The position numbers and the translations under genes are program-made. Shown piece after piece: positions 9,801 to 17,005 of a stretch of 64,000 bases of DNA. Where the stretch lies: the NCBI GenBank assembly GCA_028875725.1, contig JAPPCR010000006.1, positions 1,247,786-1,311,785 of the forward strand, written 5' to 3'. The notes under the pieces are model-generated. The model was not told the origin of the DNA. It worked only from the letters and a program-made list of their open reading frames with translations, and did no database searches. Numbering within the stretch: the stretch's first letter is position 1; the number at the start of each line of letters is the position of its first letter. The stretch is from Acidobacteriota bacterium. Lineage in GTDB: Bacteria; Acidobacteriota; Thermoanaerobaculia; Multivoradales; Multivoraceae.

Positions 9801-10018
9801 CGATGACGGTGCTGACGACCTTCGTCGCCTTGGTGCCCATCCTGTGGTCGACGGGCACCGGCGCCGACGTGATGAAGCGGATCGCGGCGCCCATGGTCGG
9901 TGGTCTGGTGACGGTCTTCCTCGGGGTTCTGTTCGTGTTCCCGGCGATGTACTTCGTCTGGAGGTCGTTCGGTCTGGCTCAGACCGGATCGACCAGGGAC
10001 GCGTCGTCGTTGCGGTAG
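6836..10018 (+). CDS. cusA: Heavy-metal RND transporter, CusA-like
   Basis: The 1060-residue inner membrane pump belongs to the heavy-metal efflux branch of the RND family. It starts LNRIIEWSLRNQ, has the PDLSDVQVILFTEFSGQAPQ and EDQVTYPI blocks and the GVGWAFMYVL segment. The transmembrane-4 proton-relay Asp lies in GVLVDASIVMVENVHRH, and a matching C-terminal half has large periplasmic domains. ATG 6836 is chosen because it lies just after the cusB stop and gives the family N-terminus. The 3' end overlaps the convergent yedK-like gene by 40 bases. With the two upstream genes it forms a complete tripartite exporter. Cu/Ag is preferred over Co/Zn/Cd because of the adaptor's metal-binding domain. 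Confidence 0.92.
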   Translation: MLNRIIEWSLRNQLLVAGGLVVAVAAGVWSVRTTRIDAIPDLSDVQVILFTEFSGQAPQVVEDQVTYPITSTMLSVPYAKVVRGYSFFGFSFVYVIFEDGTDLYWARSRVLESVAGLEGRLPPGVSPQLGPDATGVGWAFMYVLNSDSRSLAELRSLQDWYLKYGLLTVEGVSEVASIGGFVRQYQVEVDPVRLRAYGLSLPVVRQAIGQSNADVGGRLIEMAEREYMVRGRGYVQELRDLETIVLASGPGGVPVLLRDVANVTIGPEIRRGLADWNGEGETVGGIVVVRSGADTRTTIERVKERLDELAGGMPDDVEISVAYDRSGLIERSIATLTDTLIVETIVVAVVCLLFLFHFRSALVAILPIPISVLLAFVVMRAQGLGMNIMSLGGIAISIGVLVDASIVMVENVHRHIEEDVEAGGKRSRFDLVLRAAQEVGPTLFFSLLVVTVSFLPVFTLEAQEGRLFKPLALTKTYSMAMASVVAVTVVPVLMFWLVRGRIVRARHMGRFERVADLPIHVLLPRLLRFVYRPLVAGAVRRRWLVIVLMVGALASSLLPLKRIGSEFMPPLWEGDLLYMPTTLPGVSITKAREIVQQTDRIIRSFPEVETVFGKVGRAETATDPAPLSMLETTIVLKDQEEWRPGLTPDELIAELDRALQFPGVTNSWTMPIKTRIDMLSTGIKTPVGIKLGGPDLQTLEQLAEQVEAVVKPLPGTLTAYAERVMGGAYLDFDIDREAAARFGLRIADIQDTIQSAVGGMNVSWTVEGLERYPINLRYPRELRDDPEALEQILVTAPGGVQVPLGQVAAIEFRDGPPGIKSEGARPNAWVYVDLESSDIGGWIRRAREEVADKVALPPGYTLLWSGQYEYMERARDRFLLIVPLTFVLTFALLYLSTRSVIKTAFIVSAVPFSLVGSVWLVDQLNYNWSVAVWVGMIALAGLAAETGAVMLLYLDLVYGERRGAGTMNTLRDLREAVTEAAVRRVRPITMTVLTTFVALVPILWSTGTGADVMKRIAAPMVGGLVTVFLGVLFVFPAMYFVWRSFGLAQTGSTRDASSLR

Positions 10019-10608
10019 TTCCCGACCCGGTTCGAGACGGGAAAGAACTCGAGTTCGCCGGTGTAGGTTTCGAGTTGTTCGCCCAGGGTGTCCGGGTTCT
10101 GGAGCGTGCCGTCCAGCCACTGCTCGTACGGCGGCTGGGCGATGACCGGCATCCGGTCGTGAATCGGTGCGATCGACTCGCTGGCAGGGCAGGTCATGAT
10201 CGTGCAGGCCAGGCCGTCGGGAGTGCGGTTCCAGACGCCGGAAAAACCGAAAGGCCCGCCGCCGGGCAGCCGAATGTAGTGAGGGAGCCGGGAGCCGTTT
10301 GGCTGGGGCTGCCACTCGTACCAGCCATCGGCGACGACGAGGCAGCGCCTGCGGCTCAGGAGGGTCCGGAACCTGGGCGCTTCGACGGCGGTGTCGTTGC
10401 GGAGGTTGATCTGGGGCCCGCCGCGCTTTCTCGGGAAGCCCCAGCGCATGGTCCCCAGGGCGCGTTGGCCTTCGCGGTTCAGTGCGACCACGAAAACGTC
10501 CTGGGTCGGCGCGATGTTGTAGCGGGGTTCCAGGTCCGGCAGCTCATCCAGCTCGAAATGCGCGGCTACGGATCGAGCCTTCGAGCGGAGCGTGTAGCGG
10601 CCGCACAT
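9979..10608 (-). CDS. yedK: SRAP-domain abasic-site crosslinking protein (YedK/HMCES family)
   Basis: The 209-residue protein has all key residues of the family. Cys2 (MCGRYTL) is the residue that forms a thiazolidine crosslink to abasic sites in single-stranded DNA. The Asn in INLRND (Asn68), Glu98 in DGWYEWQ and His150 in IHDRMPVI complete the active site. The usual NARAE motif reads NLRND here. The family shields abasic sites at replication forks. The gene sits alone, convergent with cusA. ATG is fixed by the need for Cys2. No Shine-Dalgarno is seen; a TATCAT hexamer lies eight bases upstream, suggesting a leaderless transcript. Confidence 0.92.
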   Translation of the reverse strand: MCGRYTLRSKARSVAAHFELDELPDLEPRYNIAPTQDVFVVALNREGQRALGTMRWGFPRKRGGPQINLRNDTAVEAPRFRTLLSRRRCLVVADGWYEWQPQPNGSRLPHYIRLPGGGPFGFSGVWNRTPDGLACTIMTCPASESIAPIHDRMPVIAQPPYEQWLDGTLQNPDTLGEQLETYTGELEFFPVSNRVGNYRNDDASLVDPV

Positions 10609-10616
10609 GGGATCAG

Positions 10617-10622
10617 ATGATA
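10617..10622 (-). promoter_or_regulatory. Candidate -10 element (TATCAT) of the SRAP gene
   Basis: On the minus strand TATCAT lies eight bases before ATG 10608, with no Shine-Dalgarno between. This spacing would place the transcription start at or next to the start codon. No recognisable -35 element. Confidence 0.35.
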
Positions 10623-10707
10623 CGGATCAAAGCTCCGCGGCGTGCGTATAGCAGTATGGCCGGGCTGGCGAGTTCCACTCCGCGCCACCAGACAGGGGAG
10701 ATTCCGG

Positions 10708-12105
10708 ATGACCAGACGATTCAACGCCTTCTTCTTCGGACTCCTTACGGTGTCCGCGGTCTGCTTCGCGGTTCAGGACGGAGCGGCGATCCCAGACGAC
10801 GACGAGATTCGCCAGATCCTGGTGAACCGGATCGACGAGCAGAAACGGAGCGTCGGCATCGTGGTCGGTGTTGTCGAACCAGGAGGCCGGCGGGTGGTCG
10901 CCCATGGTCAGCTTGCGACTGACGACCCGACCGAAGTGGACGGCGACACGGTCTACGAGATCGGATCGATCACGAAGGTCTTCACCGCGATCCTGCTGGC
11001 GGACCTGGCGGGGGAGGGCGCCCTCGAGCTCGAGACGCCGGTGCAGCGGCTGCTCGGGCCGGACGTCACCGTGCCGACCCGGAACGGCGCAGAGATCACG
11101 TTGCTGCACCTGACGACGCACAGCTCGGGATTGCCTCGTATGCCGAACAACTTCCGGCCGGCCGATGCGGGAAACCCCTACGCCGACTACACGGTCGCCC
11201 AGCTCTACGAGTTCCTCGCGTCTCACGAGCTGGGGCGCGACATCGGCGAGATGGTCGAGTACTCGAATCTCGGCACCGGTCTCCTGGGACACGCCCTCGC
11301 TCTGAGCCAGGAAATGGGCTACGAGAGGCTAATCTCCGAACGGCTTCTCGAACCTCTCCGGATGTCCGATACGTCGATCACCCTTTCGCCGTCTCAACGG
11401 GAACGGCTGGCCATCGGCCACAGCGTGCAGCTCAGGAGGGTCGCGAACTGGGATCTTCCAACCCTCGCGGGCGCTGGTGCCCTGCGCTCCACGGTGAACG
11501 ACATGCTGACCTTCGCCGAGGCCAATCTCGGTCTGCGCGAGTCGCCGTTGCAGGAGGAGATGGCAGAAACCCATCAGTCACGCCGTGACTTTCCGGCGCC
11601 CGGTATGCGCATCGGACTCGGGTGGGTCATTCGCACCGGGCACTGGCGTGACCTCCACTGGCACAACGGCGGCACCGGCGGCTACCGCTCGTTTCTCGGG
11701 TTCGACCTCGAATCACAGACCGGCGTGGTCGTGCTGTCGAACTCCGGCGACAGCGTCGACGACCTCGGATTCCATCTCCTGGACTCTCGCTATCGCTTGG
11801 TCGTGCCTCCGGCGCTCCGGACGGCTGTCGAGGTTGATCCGGCGGTCTACGACGACTACGTCGGCCGCTATCAGCTCGCCGAGAATGTCGTCTTCACGGT
11901 GACCCGCGAGGGCGACCGGCTGTTCGTCCAGCTCACCGGGCAGCCGCGCTTCGAGGTGTTTCCCGAATCCGGGACGAAGTACTTCTACCGCGTTGTGGAC
12001 GCGCAGATTACGTTCGGGCGAGGCGAAGACGGTGCCGTCGACCATCTGGTGCTGCACCAGAACGACATGGATCAGCGGGCCGACCGGCTTGCCGGCCCGG
12101 ACTGA
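10708..12105 (+). CDS. Exported serine hydrolase, class C beta-lactamase family
   Basis: The 465-residue protein has a signal peptide (RRFNAFFFGLLTVSAVCFA). The beta-lactamase/penicillin-binding fold carries Ser87-x-x-Lys90 (GSITK) and Tyr185-Ser-Asn187 (EYSNLG); a later HNGGTGGYRSFLGFD segment supplies the third motif region (HxG in place of KTG). The last hundred or so residues (YDDYVGRYQLAENVVFTVTREG...) form a small beta-domain seen in many such esterases and D-aminopeptidases. It probably acts as an esterase or peptidase rather than a true beta-lactamase. ATG 10708 is chosen for the AGGGGAG at 10694-10699 and because it gives a clean signal peptide. Confidence 0.85.
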   Translation: MTRRFNAFFFGLLTVSAVCFAVQDGAAIPDDDEIRQILVNRIDEQKRSVGIVVGVVEPGGRRVVAHGQLATDDPTEVDGDTVYEIGSITKVFTAILLADLAGEGALELETPVQRLLGPDVTVPTRNGAEITLLHLTTHSSGLPRMPNNFRPADAGNPYADYTVAQLYEFLASHELGRDIGEMVEYSNLGTGLLGHALALSQEMGYERLISERLLEPLRMSDTSITLSPSQRERLAIGHSVQLRRVANWDLPTLAGAGALRSTVNDMLTFAEANLGLRESPLQEEMAETHQSRRDFPAPGMRIGLGWVIRTGHWRDLHWHNGGTGGYRSFLGFDLESQTGVVVLSNSGDSVDDLGFHLLDSRYRLVVPPALRTAVEVDPAVYDDYVGRYQLAENVVFTVTREGDRLFVQLTGQPRFEVFPESGTKYFYRVVDAQITFGRGEDGAVDHLVLHQNDMDQRADRLAGPD

Positions 12106-12146
12106 GTGAGGCCTCGGGCTCGCCGCTCCGAGACATCGCGCCTGGT

Positions 12147-12173
12147 GCCGGCGAGGAAGCCGGCGCACCCAGT
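12147..12173 (+). repeat. Short palindromic repeat, copy A
   Basis: The unit is GCCGGC-GAGGAA-GCCGGC followed by GCACCCAGT. It differs by one base from copy B at 13152-13178, which lies on the other side of the nucleoside hydrolase gene in the same orientation. Confidence 0.75.
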
Positions 12174-12175
12174 AG

Positions 12176-13108
12176 CTAGTACGCCAGCACCGCCTCCACG
12201 ATCAACTCCCTGACCGCGTCGACGTCGGTGTCCCAGACGATGTCGCTGGCGGCGACCCGTGCCGGGCCGATCGCCTCGATCAGCGCTGGCGGCCGAAGGT
12301 CGGCCACGGTCATGCCGCGGGTGTGCTCGCCACGCACCTCGACCGCGACCGGATGGCGCGAACGCTCGAACAGATGGGGATGGGTCGCCGCAATGACGGC
12401 GGTCGCGTCGTGCAGGGGAACGACGGACTGTCCGACGTACTGCCGGAAGCGGTCGCGCAGGAAGTCGGTCACATCGGCGGCGAGGTCGGCTGCCGGCGTT
12501 CCAGCGGCGCGCATGCGCGCGGTCTCCCCAGCGCCGAAGGCGACCTGATTCGTCACGTCGAGACCGACCATCGTGACCGGTGCGGCCTTCTCGAAGACGA
12601 CGGCCGCGGCCTCCGGGTCGGCCCAGATGTTGAACTCGGCGACGGACGTGATGTTGCCGGCGCTTGCGCTTCCGCCCATGATCGTCAGACCGGCGAGATG
12701 GCGCCGGAGATCGGGATCGCGTCGCAGGGCCACGGCGACGTTGGTCAACGGGCCGATGGCCAGAAGATGCAGGTCGTTGACTGAGCGGGCGGCGTCGCAG
12801 AGGTAGGCGACGGCATCGTCCGAGGCTTCGGGCCGGTCCAGGTCCGGCAGAACAGCGTTACCCAGTCCGGTCTCGCCATGGATGCGGCTGCCGTCGACCG
12901 GCTCTCCGGCGAGCGGCCGCCCGGCACCCCGGTGGACCGGTACGTCGAGACCGGCAATCTGTGCGACGGCCAGCGCGTTCCGGGTCGTGCGGTTGATCCC
13001 GACGTTGCCGGCGACGGTCGTGATCCCGATCAGGTCGGCATGGTGAGCCGCGACGAGAATCGCGACCGCGTCGTCGAGGCCGGGATCGCAATCGAGGACG
13101 AGCTTCAT
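12176..13108 (-). CDS. Inosine/uridine-preferring nucleoside hydrolase
   Basis: The 310-residue cytosolic enzyme starts with the family signature LDCDPGLDDAVAI, whose Asp cluster binds Ca2+ and the ribose. A TVAGNVGINRTTRNAL block follows, as does a catalytic-loop region with HDATAV. It splits ribonucleosides into base and ribose for salvage. The usual first-motif Thr is Cys here (DCD instead of DTD). No neighbours share the pathway. The gene is bracketed by two direct copies of a 27-base palindromic repeat, which may mark past mobility. ATG 13108 is the first family-consistent start. Confidence 0.9.
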   Translation of the reverse strand: MKLVLDCDPGLDDAVAILVAAHHADLIGITTVAGNVGINRTTRNALAVAQIAGLDVPVHRGAGRPLAGEPVDGSRIHGETGLGNAVLPDLDRPEASDDAVAYLCDAARSVNDLHLLAIGPLTNVAVALRRDPDLRRHLAGLTIMGGSASAGNITSVAEFNIWADPEAAAVVFEKAAPVTMVGLDVTNQVAFGAGETARMRAAGTPAADLAADVTDFLRDRFRQYVGQSVVPLHDATAVIAATHPHLFERSRHPVAVEVRGEHTRGMTVADLRPPALIEAIGPARVAASDIVWDTDVDAVRELIVEAVLAY

Positions 13109-13151
13109 TGGACCTGAGCGTACGGCTTGCCGCTTGGCGGCTCGCCCGGAT

Positions 13152-13178
13152 GCCGGCGAGGACGCCGGCGCACCCAGT
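13152..13178 (+). repeat. Short palindromic repeat, copy B
   Basis: The unit GCCGGCGAGGACGCCGGC can fold into a 7-bp hairpin with an AGGA loop and is followed by GCACCCAGT. The full 27 bases are identical to the inverted copy at 50508-50534. Confidence 0.8.
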
Positions 13179-13189
13179 GGCCGGCCGGG

Positions 13190-15313
13190 CTACTGGGCGT
13201 CCCGCAGCTCCATCGCCTTCGAGATGACGAACTGGTGGATCGCGGTCGTCGCTTCCTCGTCGAAGAGCTCGGCGTAGCCGGGCATCCCGAGCGGCAGCAG
13301 ACCGTCCTGGACGATGGGCATGAAGTCGTCGTGGACTTCGGGAGACATGCGCCGCAGGTCGGGCGAGGCCGCGGCGACGATCGACGTCTGACCGAGGCCG
13401 CGGTGGCAGAGCGCGCAGTGCTCGTGGTAGAGCGTGTTGCCGAGTGCGATCGTCTCCTGGTCGGCGGTCAAGGGCGGTAGCTCGGGGATCGAGTAGTCGC
13501 GCTCCGGCGGTACGTTCAGGGTCGCCTCTCCGTCCAGCGAAAAGACGAGCAGCTCGCCCGGCCGGTCGTAGCGGGTGCTGCCGCCGACCATCGTGGCGAC
13601 GTACTGCGTGCCGCCTTCCATGTAGGTGATGATCGACGACGAGAACGAACCGTAGGCGTCGAACTCCCAGATCTTCTCGCCCGTGTCCCTGTCGTAGGCG
13701 TTGAAGTCGCCTCCGCCGCCGCAGTGGAACAACACGCCGGTGGCCGTCGCCAGTACGCCGCCGTTGAAGGCCGAGGACAGCCGGTTCTCCCAGATCTTCT
13801 CGCCCGAGAGAGGATCGAAGGCGACGAGGAAGCCCCTATCCTCGGGGCGCGGGCCGGCCTGGTCCTGGAGCTTCTGGCGGTAGGCGCCGCTGGCTACGCC
13901 GAGGCTGAGTCCCCACGGCCGGATCGTGTACGTGCCCGTCTCCACGAACTCCTCGGGCAGGGCGTAGAAGTTCGCGTAGTCGTGGTAGTAGAAGTACATG
14001 ATGCCCTTGTCCTCGTCCCAGGACATGGGCTCCCAGTTGTGGGCGCCTGCGTTCGCGGGCGTGATCCACTGCGGCTTCTCTTCGAAGACCACATCCATGT
14101 TCTCGATCGGACGCCCGGTCTCCATGTCGACGTGGGTCGCCCAGTCGATCCTGTCGGTGTAGGGGTGAGCGCGGAGGAGTTCGCCGGTCTCGCGGTCGAT
14201 CACGTAGAAGAAGCCGTTCTTGGGCGCCTGGAGCAGGACCTTTCGTTCCACGCCGTCGACGGTCATTTCACCGAGGGCGATGTCCATCGCCGAGCTGTAG
14301 TCCCAGTTGTCTCCGGGAACCGTCTGGTAGTACCACTTCATCTCGGCGGTGTCCGCGTCGACCGCGACGATCGCGGTCAGGAAGAGGTCGTCGCCGCCTC
14401 CGGGTGAGCGGACCTGGCGCGACCAGGGCGCGCCGTTGCCGACGCCTATGTAGAGCAGGTTGAGCTCCTCGTCGTAAACGAGCGAGTTCCAGGCGGTGCC
14501 GCCACCGCCCATCTTCCACCACTCGCCACCCCAGGTCTTGGCCGCCATCTCCATCTCCGGGTGCTCGAAGGGCTGGGACGGGTCGCCCGGCACGAGGTAG
14601 AAGCGCCAGGCGAGTTCGCCGGTCTCGGCGTCGTAGGCGGAGACGTAGCCGCGCCGCTTGCCGCTCTCGGAGCTGCCCTGGCCGATGAACACCTTGCCGG
14701 CTGCTGCGCGCGGGGCGCCGGTGATGTTGAAGCGGCCGAGCGCCGAGGGATGCCACGTGTCGACGTCCCAGACCTCCTCGCCGGTCGCCGCGTCGACGGC
14801 CACCAGGCGGCCGTCGAACAGGGCGACGTAGACCTTGCCCCTGTAGACCGCGACGCCGCGGTTCGCCACGCCGCCGCAGCAGGAGTACTTGACGTAGGTG
14901 CGGTCGGTCTGCGGGTCGTGGGTCCAGATCTCCTCGCCGGTGGCGGGGTCGAGCGCATAGATCACCCCCCAGCCGTTCGTCGCGTACATCACTCCGTCGA
15001 CGATCAGCGGTGTGCCTTGCATCCGCTCCGAGGGACCGCCGATCGGCTTGGACCAGGCGAGCTTCAGGTCCGCGACGTTCTCGCGCGTGATCTGGTCGAG
15101 GGTGGAGAAACGCTGTTCCTTGTAGGTCTGGCCGTAGGTGAGCCAACTCCCGGGCTCTGCCTCGGCGGCGCGGATGATCCGCTCGTCGTCGACGTTGCCG
15201 GCGGTGGGGGTTGACCACGGCGAATCGCCGTCGCCGCCGCAGGCTGCGGCCACCAGGAGGGGTAGAGCGGTGGCGCAGGCTGCCCACCGTGACGTTGCGG
15301 TCGGTTCGCTCAT
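13190..15313 (-). CDS. PQQ-dependent quinohemoprotein alcohol dehydrogenase (lipoprotein, with cytochrome c domain)
   Basis: The 707-residue protein has a lipoprotein-type signal (LPLLVAAACGG), an eight-bladed PQQ propeller and a C-terminal cytochrome c. Quinoprotein hallmarks are the WLTYGQTYKEQRFSTLDQI entry motif, vicinal Cys145-Cys146 (SCCGG) forming the disulfide ring over PQQ, a GVGNGAPW block and the catalytic Asp in GDNWDYSSA. The position two residues after that Asp is Ser, so a Ca2+-type site is expected. The haem site is CALCH (Cys633-His637) with a possible Met ligand in GMPGY. It should oxidise alcohols in the periplasm and pass electrons through its own haem. ATG 15313 is supported by GAGGAT upstream. 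The leader is homologous to that of the toxin-antitoxin operon upstream. Confidence 0.9.
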   Translation of the reverse strand: MSEPTATSRWAACATALPLLVAAACGGDGDSPWSTPTAGNVDDERIIRAAEAEPGSWLTYGQTYKEQRFSTLDQITRENVADLKLAWSKPIGGPSERMQGTPLIVDGVMYATNGWGVIYALDPATGEEIWTHDPQTDRTYVKYSCCGGVANRGVAVYRGKVYVALFDGRLVAVDAATGEEVWDVDTWHPSALGRFNITGAPRAAAGKVFIGQGSSESGKRRGYVSAYDAETGELAWRFYLVPGDPSQPFEHPEMEMAAKTWGGEWWKMGGGGTAWNSLVYDEELNLLYIGVGNGAPWSRQVRSPGGGDDLFLTAIVAVDADTAEMKWYYQTVPGDNWDYSSAMDIALGEMTVDGVERKVLLQAPKNGFFYVIDRETGELLRAHPYTDRIDWATHVDMETGRPIENMDVVFEEKPQWITPANAGAHNWEPMSWDEDKGIMYFYYHDYANFYALPEEFVETGTYTIRPWGLSLGVASGAYRQKLQDQAGPRPEDRGFLVAFDPLSGEKIWENRLSSAFNGGVLATATGVLFHCGGGGDFNAYDRDTGEKIWEFDAYGSFSSSIITYMEGGTQYVATMVGGSTRYDRPGELLVFSLDGEATLNVPPERDYSIPELPPLTADQETIALGNTLYHEHCALCHRGLGQTSIVAAASPDLRRMSPEVHDDFMPIVQDGLLPLGMPGYAELFDEEATTAIHQFVISKAMELRDAQ

Positions 15314-15315
15314 CT

Positions 15316-15357
15316 TGAAGATCCTCGCAGGTTCGCCGGGCAACCTAAGCGCCTGAG
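15316..15357 (-). repeat. Duplicated leader, copy 1 (upstream of the PQQ dehydrogenase)
   Basis: On the minus strand this segment begins CTCAGGCGCTTA, contains GAACC and ends GAGGATCTTCA next to the start codon. The same blocks occur at the same 30-base offset in 15901-15942, upstream of the antitoxin gene. Confidence 0.65.
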
Positions 15358-15410
15358 GGCGGTGTGTCAACGGTGCAGCGAGACGGTCACGTTCGAGTTT
15401 GCCGAGACCG

Positions 15411-15677
15411 TCAGTACGCGTTGCCACGAGGGACGATCGCGTAGGCATGGAGCACCATGGCTTCCCGGTCGGGCCTCAGGAGGATCCGCCAGTTGCCGAC
15501 CCGTACGCGGTAGCGCCCCTCGAGCCTCCCCGTCAGAGGACGCACACGCGCGTGCGCCAGTGGCCGTTCGGAGTGCTCGATCTCGCGGAGGCTTTCCCTG
15601 ATTCGGCGCCGGGTCGTTCGGTCGAGCTTCAAGTAGCGCTTGTGCGCTGCGGGCTTGACCTCAATCCTCCAACTCAT
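15411..15677 (-). CDS. RelE/ParE-family toxin
   Basis: The 88-residue basic protein matches the RelE/ParE fold: MSWRIEVKPAAHKRYLKL, then RIRESLREIEHS, then RPLTGRLEGRYRVRVGNWRILLR. Conserved Arg and aromatic residues occupy the positions used for ribosome-dependent mRNA cleavage in RelE or gyrase inhibition in ParE. The 'L.G..EGRYRVRVGNWRILL' block is typical. Its start overlaps the 3' end of the antitoxin gene by 17 bases, so the two are cotranslated. The target activity cannot be decided from sequence. The dehydrogenase begins 97 bases downstream in the same direction. Confidence 0.85.
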   Translation of the reverse strand: MSWRIEVKPAAHKRYLKLDRTTRRRIRESLREIEHSERPLAHARVRPLTGRLEGRYRVRVGNWRILLRPDREAMVLHAYAIVPRGNAY

Positions 15678-15900
15678 CGAGCCTCTTGCCCGGGACGCCG
15701 GAGTCCACTTCGGCTTCTCCCTGGGCGATCGCCTCGACCCATTCGGGGCGCGAGAGCAGATCCAGGGTTTCCTTGTGACGTTCGATGTACTCGTCGATCA
15801 GGTCGGAGAGAATCATCTTCATTTCCGTCTTCTCGATGGCTGCGATCGTCTTCAGGGTGTCTCGTTTCTCGGCCGGAATTCGCACTGTTGCCGTGGCCAT
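15661..15900 (-). CDS. Ribbon-helix-helix antitoxin
   Basis: The 79-residue protein opens with ATVRIPAEKRDTLKTIAAIEKTEMK, a ribbon-helix-helix DNA-binding region. An acidic C-terminus (EAEVDSGVPGKRLDELED) follows, likely to wrap the toxin. Antitoxin-first order and the 17-base overlap with the RelE/ParE gene are standard for type II modules, and autoregulation at its own leader is expected. ATG 15900 follows GGAGGATCTTCA. Two adjacent copies of GCGCCTGA at 15934-15949 upstream are candidate operator half-sites. Confidence 0.85.
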   Translation of the reverse strand: MATATVRIPAEKRDTLKTIAAIEKTEMKMILSDLIDEYIERHKETLDLLSRPEWVEAIAQGEAEVDSGVPGKRLDELED

Positions 15901-15942
15901 TGAAGATCCTCCAGCGGTTCACTGTTAGCTTAAGCGCCTGAG
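15901..15942 (-). repeat. Duplicated leader, copy 2 (upstream of the toxin-antitoxin operon)
   Basis: Shares CTCAGGCGCTTA, GAACC and GAGGATCTTCA with 15316-15357, with the outer blocks at identical spacing. A direct repeat of GCGCCTGA at 15934-15949 extends this copy only. Confidence 0.65.
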
Positions 15943-15982
15943 CGCCTGAGTACAACGTGACCCGCGTGGGCCGTGCGATCGG

Positions 15983-16990
15983 CTACTGACCGTCGCCGCC
16001 CTTGATCAGCGCCTTGTCGACCTCGTAGTGGTCGGCCTCGGTGAGGTTGGCCTTCATTGGGGCGAGCCGCTGACGGGAGCGTTCGGCTGCCGGGTCGGGT
16101 TCGGGGTCGACGAGGGTGCTGGCCAGGAACAGGTAGGCCTCCTCGGTCCGGGGACCGAGGGTTCGACCGACGTGATCGGCGCCGTAGTAGAGGCGGTACT
16201 CGTGGCGGATCTTCTGGTCCCATAGCACCTGGTGCATGAACTCGGTGCCCTCGTAGAGCCAGAGTGCATCCTCGTCTCCCGCTTCCAGGAAGATCCTGAT
16301 GCCGGATTCGCGGATGGCGTCGGCCCTCGCCTGGGCGATCGTCGCCGGGTTGTTCGCGTTCCAGTACTCGCGGTCGATCGGACTACCGTAGATCGTCTCC
16401 ATCAGGGCGTCGGCGCGCCAGAAGCGGTGCTTGGGCCGCATGTCGGCCCAGTCGTCGATCGGCGAGATGCCGGGTTCCATCGAGGCGACGGCGCCGAACG
16501 TCTCGGGGTACTTGAAGGCCAGTCTGAGCGAGCCCATGCCGCCCATCGAGATGCCGGTGACCAGCGTGCCGCGGCGATCCGTGCGGACGTTGAGGGTCTC
16601 CCGCAGGTGGGCGAGGAACGGCCCGATCAGGAAGGACTCCCACTTCTCGGAGCCGTCCTTGAAATCCATGTAGAAGCAGCGGGGCGTGACGCTTGGGGTG
16701 ACGATCACCATCGGGGGCAGCGTGCCCGCCTCCCACATGGCGGTGAAGATCGGCCGCTGGCGCACTCCCAGCACGTCGCGGCTGCCCCCGCCGCCGTGGA
16801 GATTGAGGACCAGCGGGAGCGGCTCGTCCGTCTCGTCGTAGCCGGGCGGCAGCAGGGCGTAGTACTCGATCGGCGACGGAACAAGGTCGGCGTCGAGGCT
16901 GCCAGGGATCAGTTGTGCGGGCTGAGCCCCGGCGGCGGTCGCGAGCGCGAGAGCGGCAGCGGCCGCAAGGAGGATGTTCATTGGCTTCAT
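15983..16990 (-). CDS. Exported esterase D-like alpha/beta hydrolase
   Basis: The 335-residue protein has a signal peptide (MNILLAAAAALALATAAGAQ). The esterase D/feruloyl esterase-type fold shows as a LNLHGGGGSRD oxyanion segment, the nucleophile elbow GISMGGMGS, and a C-terminal catalytic His in YGADHVGRT. A periplasmic carboxylesterase acting on acyl esters of carbohydrates or similar is likely; the exact substrate is unknown. A second ATG at 16981 gives almost the same protein. The gene lies 15 bases after the DUF3604 gene on the same strand, suggesting cotranscription. Confidence 0.8.
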   Translation of the reverse strand: MKPMNILLAAAAALALATAAGAQPAQLIPGSLDADLVPSPIEYYALLPPGYDETDEPLPLVLNLHGGGGSRDVLGVRQRPIFTAMWEAGTLPPMVIVTPSVTPRCFYMDFKDGSEKWESFLIGPFLAHLRETLNVRTDRRGTLVTGISMGGMGSLRLAFKYPETFGAVASMEPGISPIDDWADMRPKHRFWRADALMETIYGSPIDREYWNANNPATIAQARADAIRESGIRIFLEAGDEDALWLYEGTEFMHQVLWDQKIRHEYRLYYGADHVGRTLGPRTEEAYLFLASTLVDPEPDPAAERSRQRLAPMKANLTEADHYEVDKALIKGGDGQ

Positions 16991-17005
16991 GGCAGCGCTT
17001 CCTTG

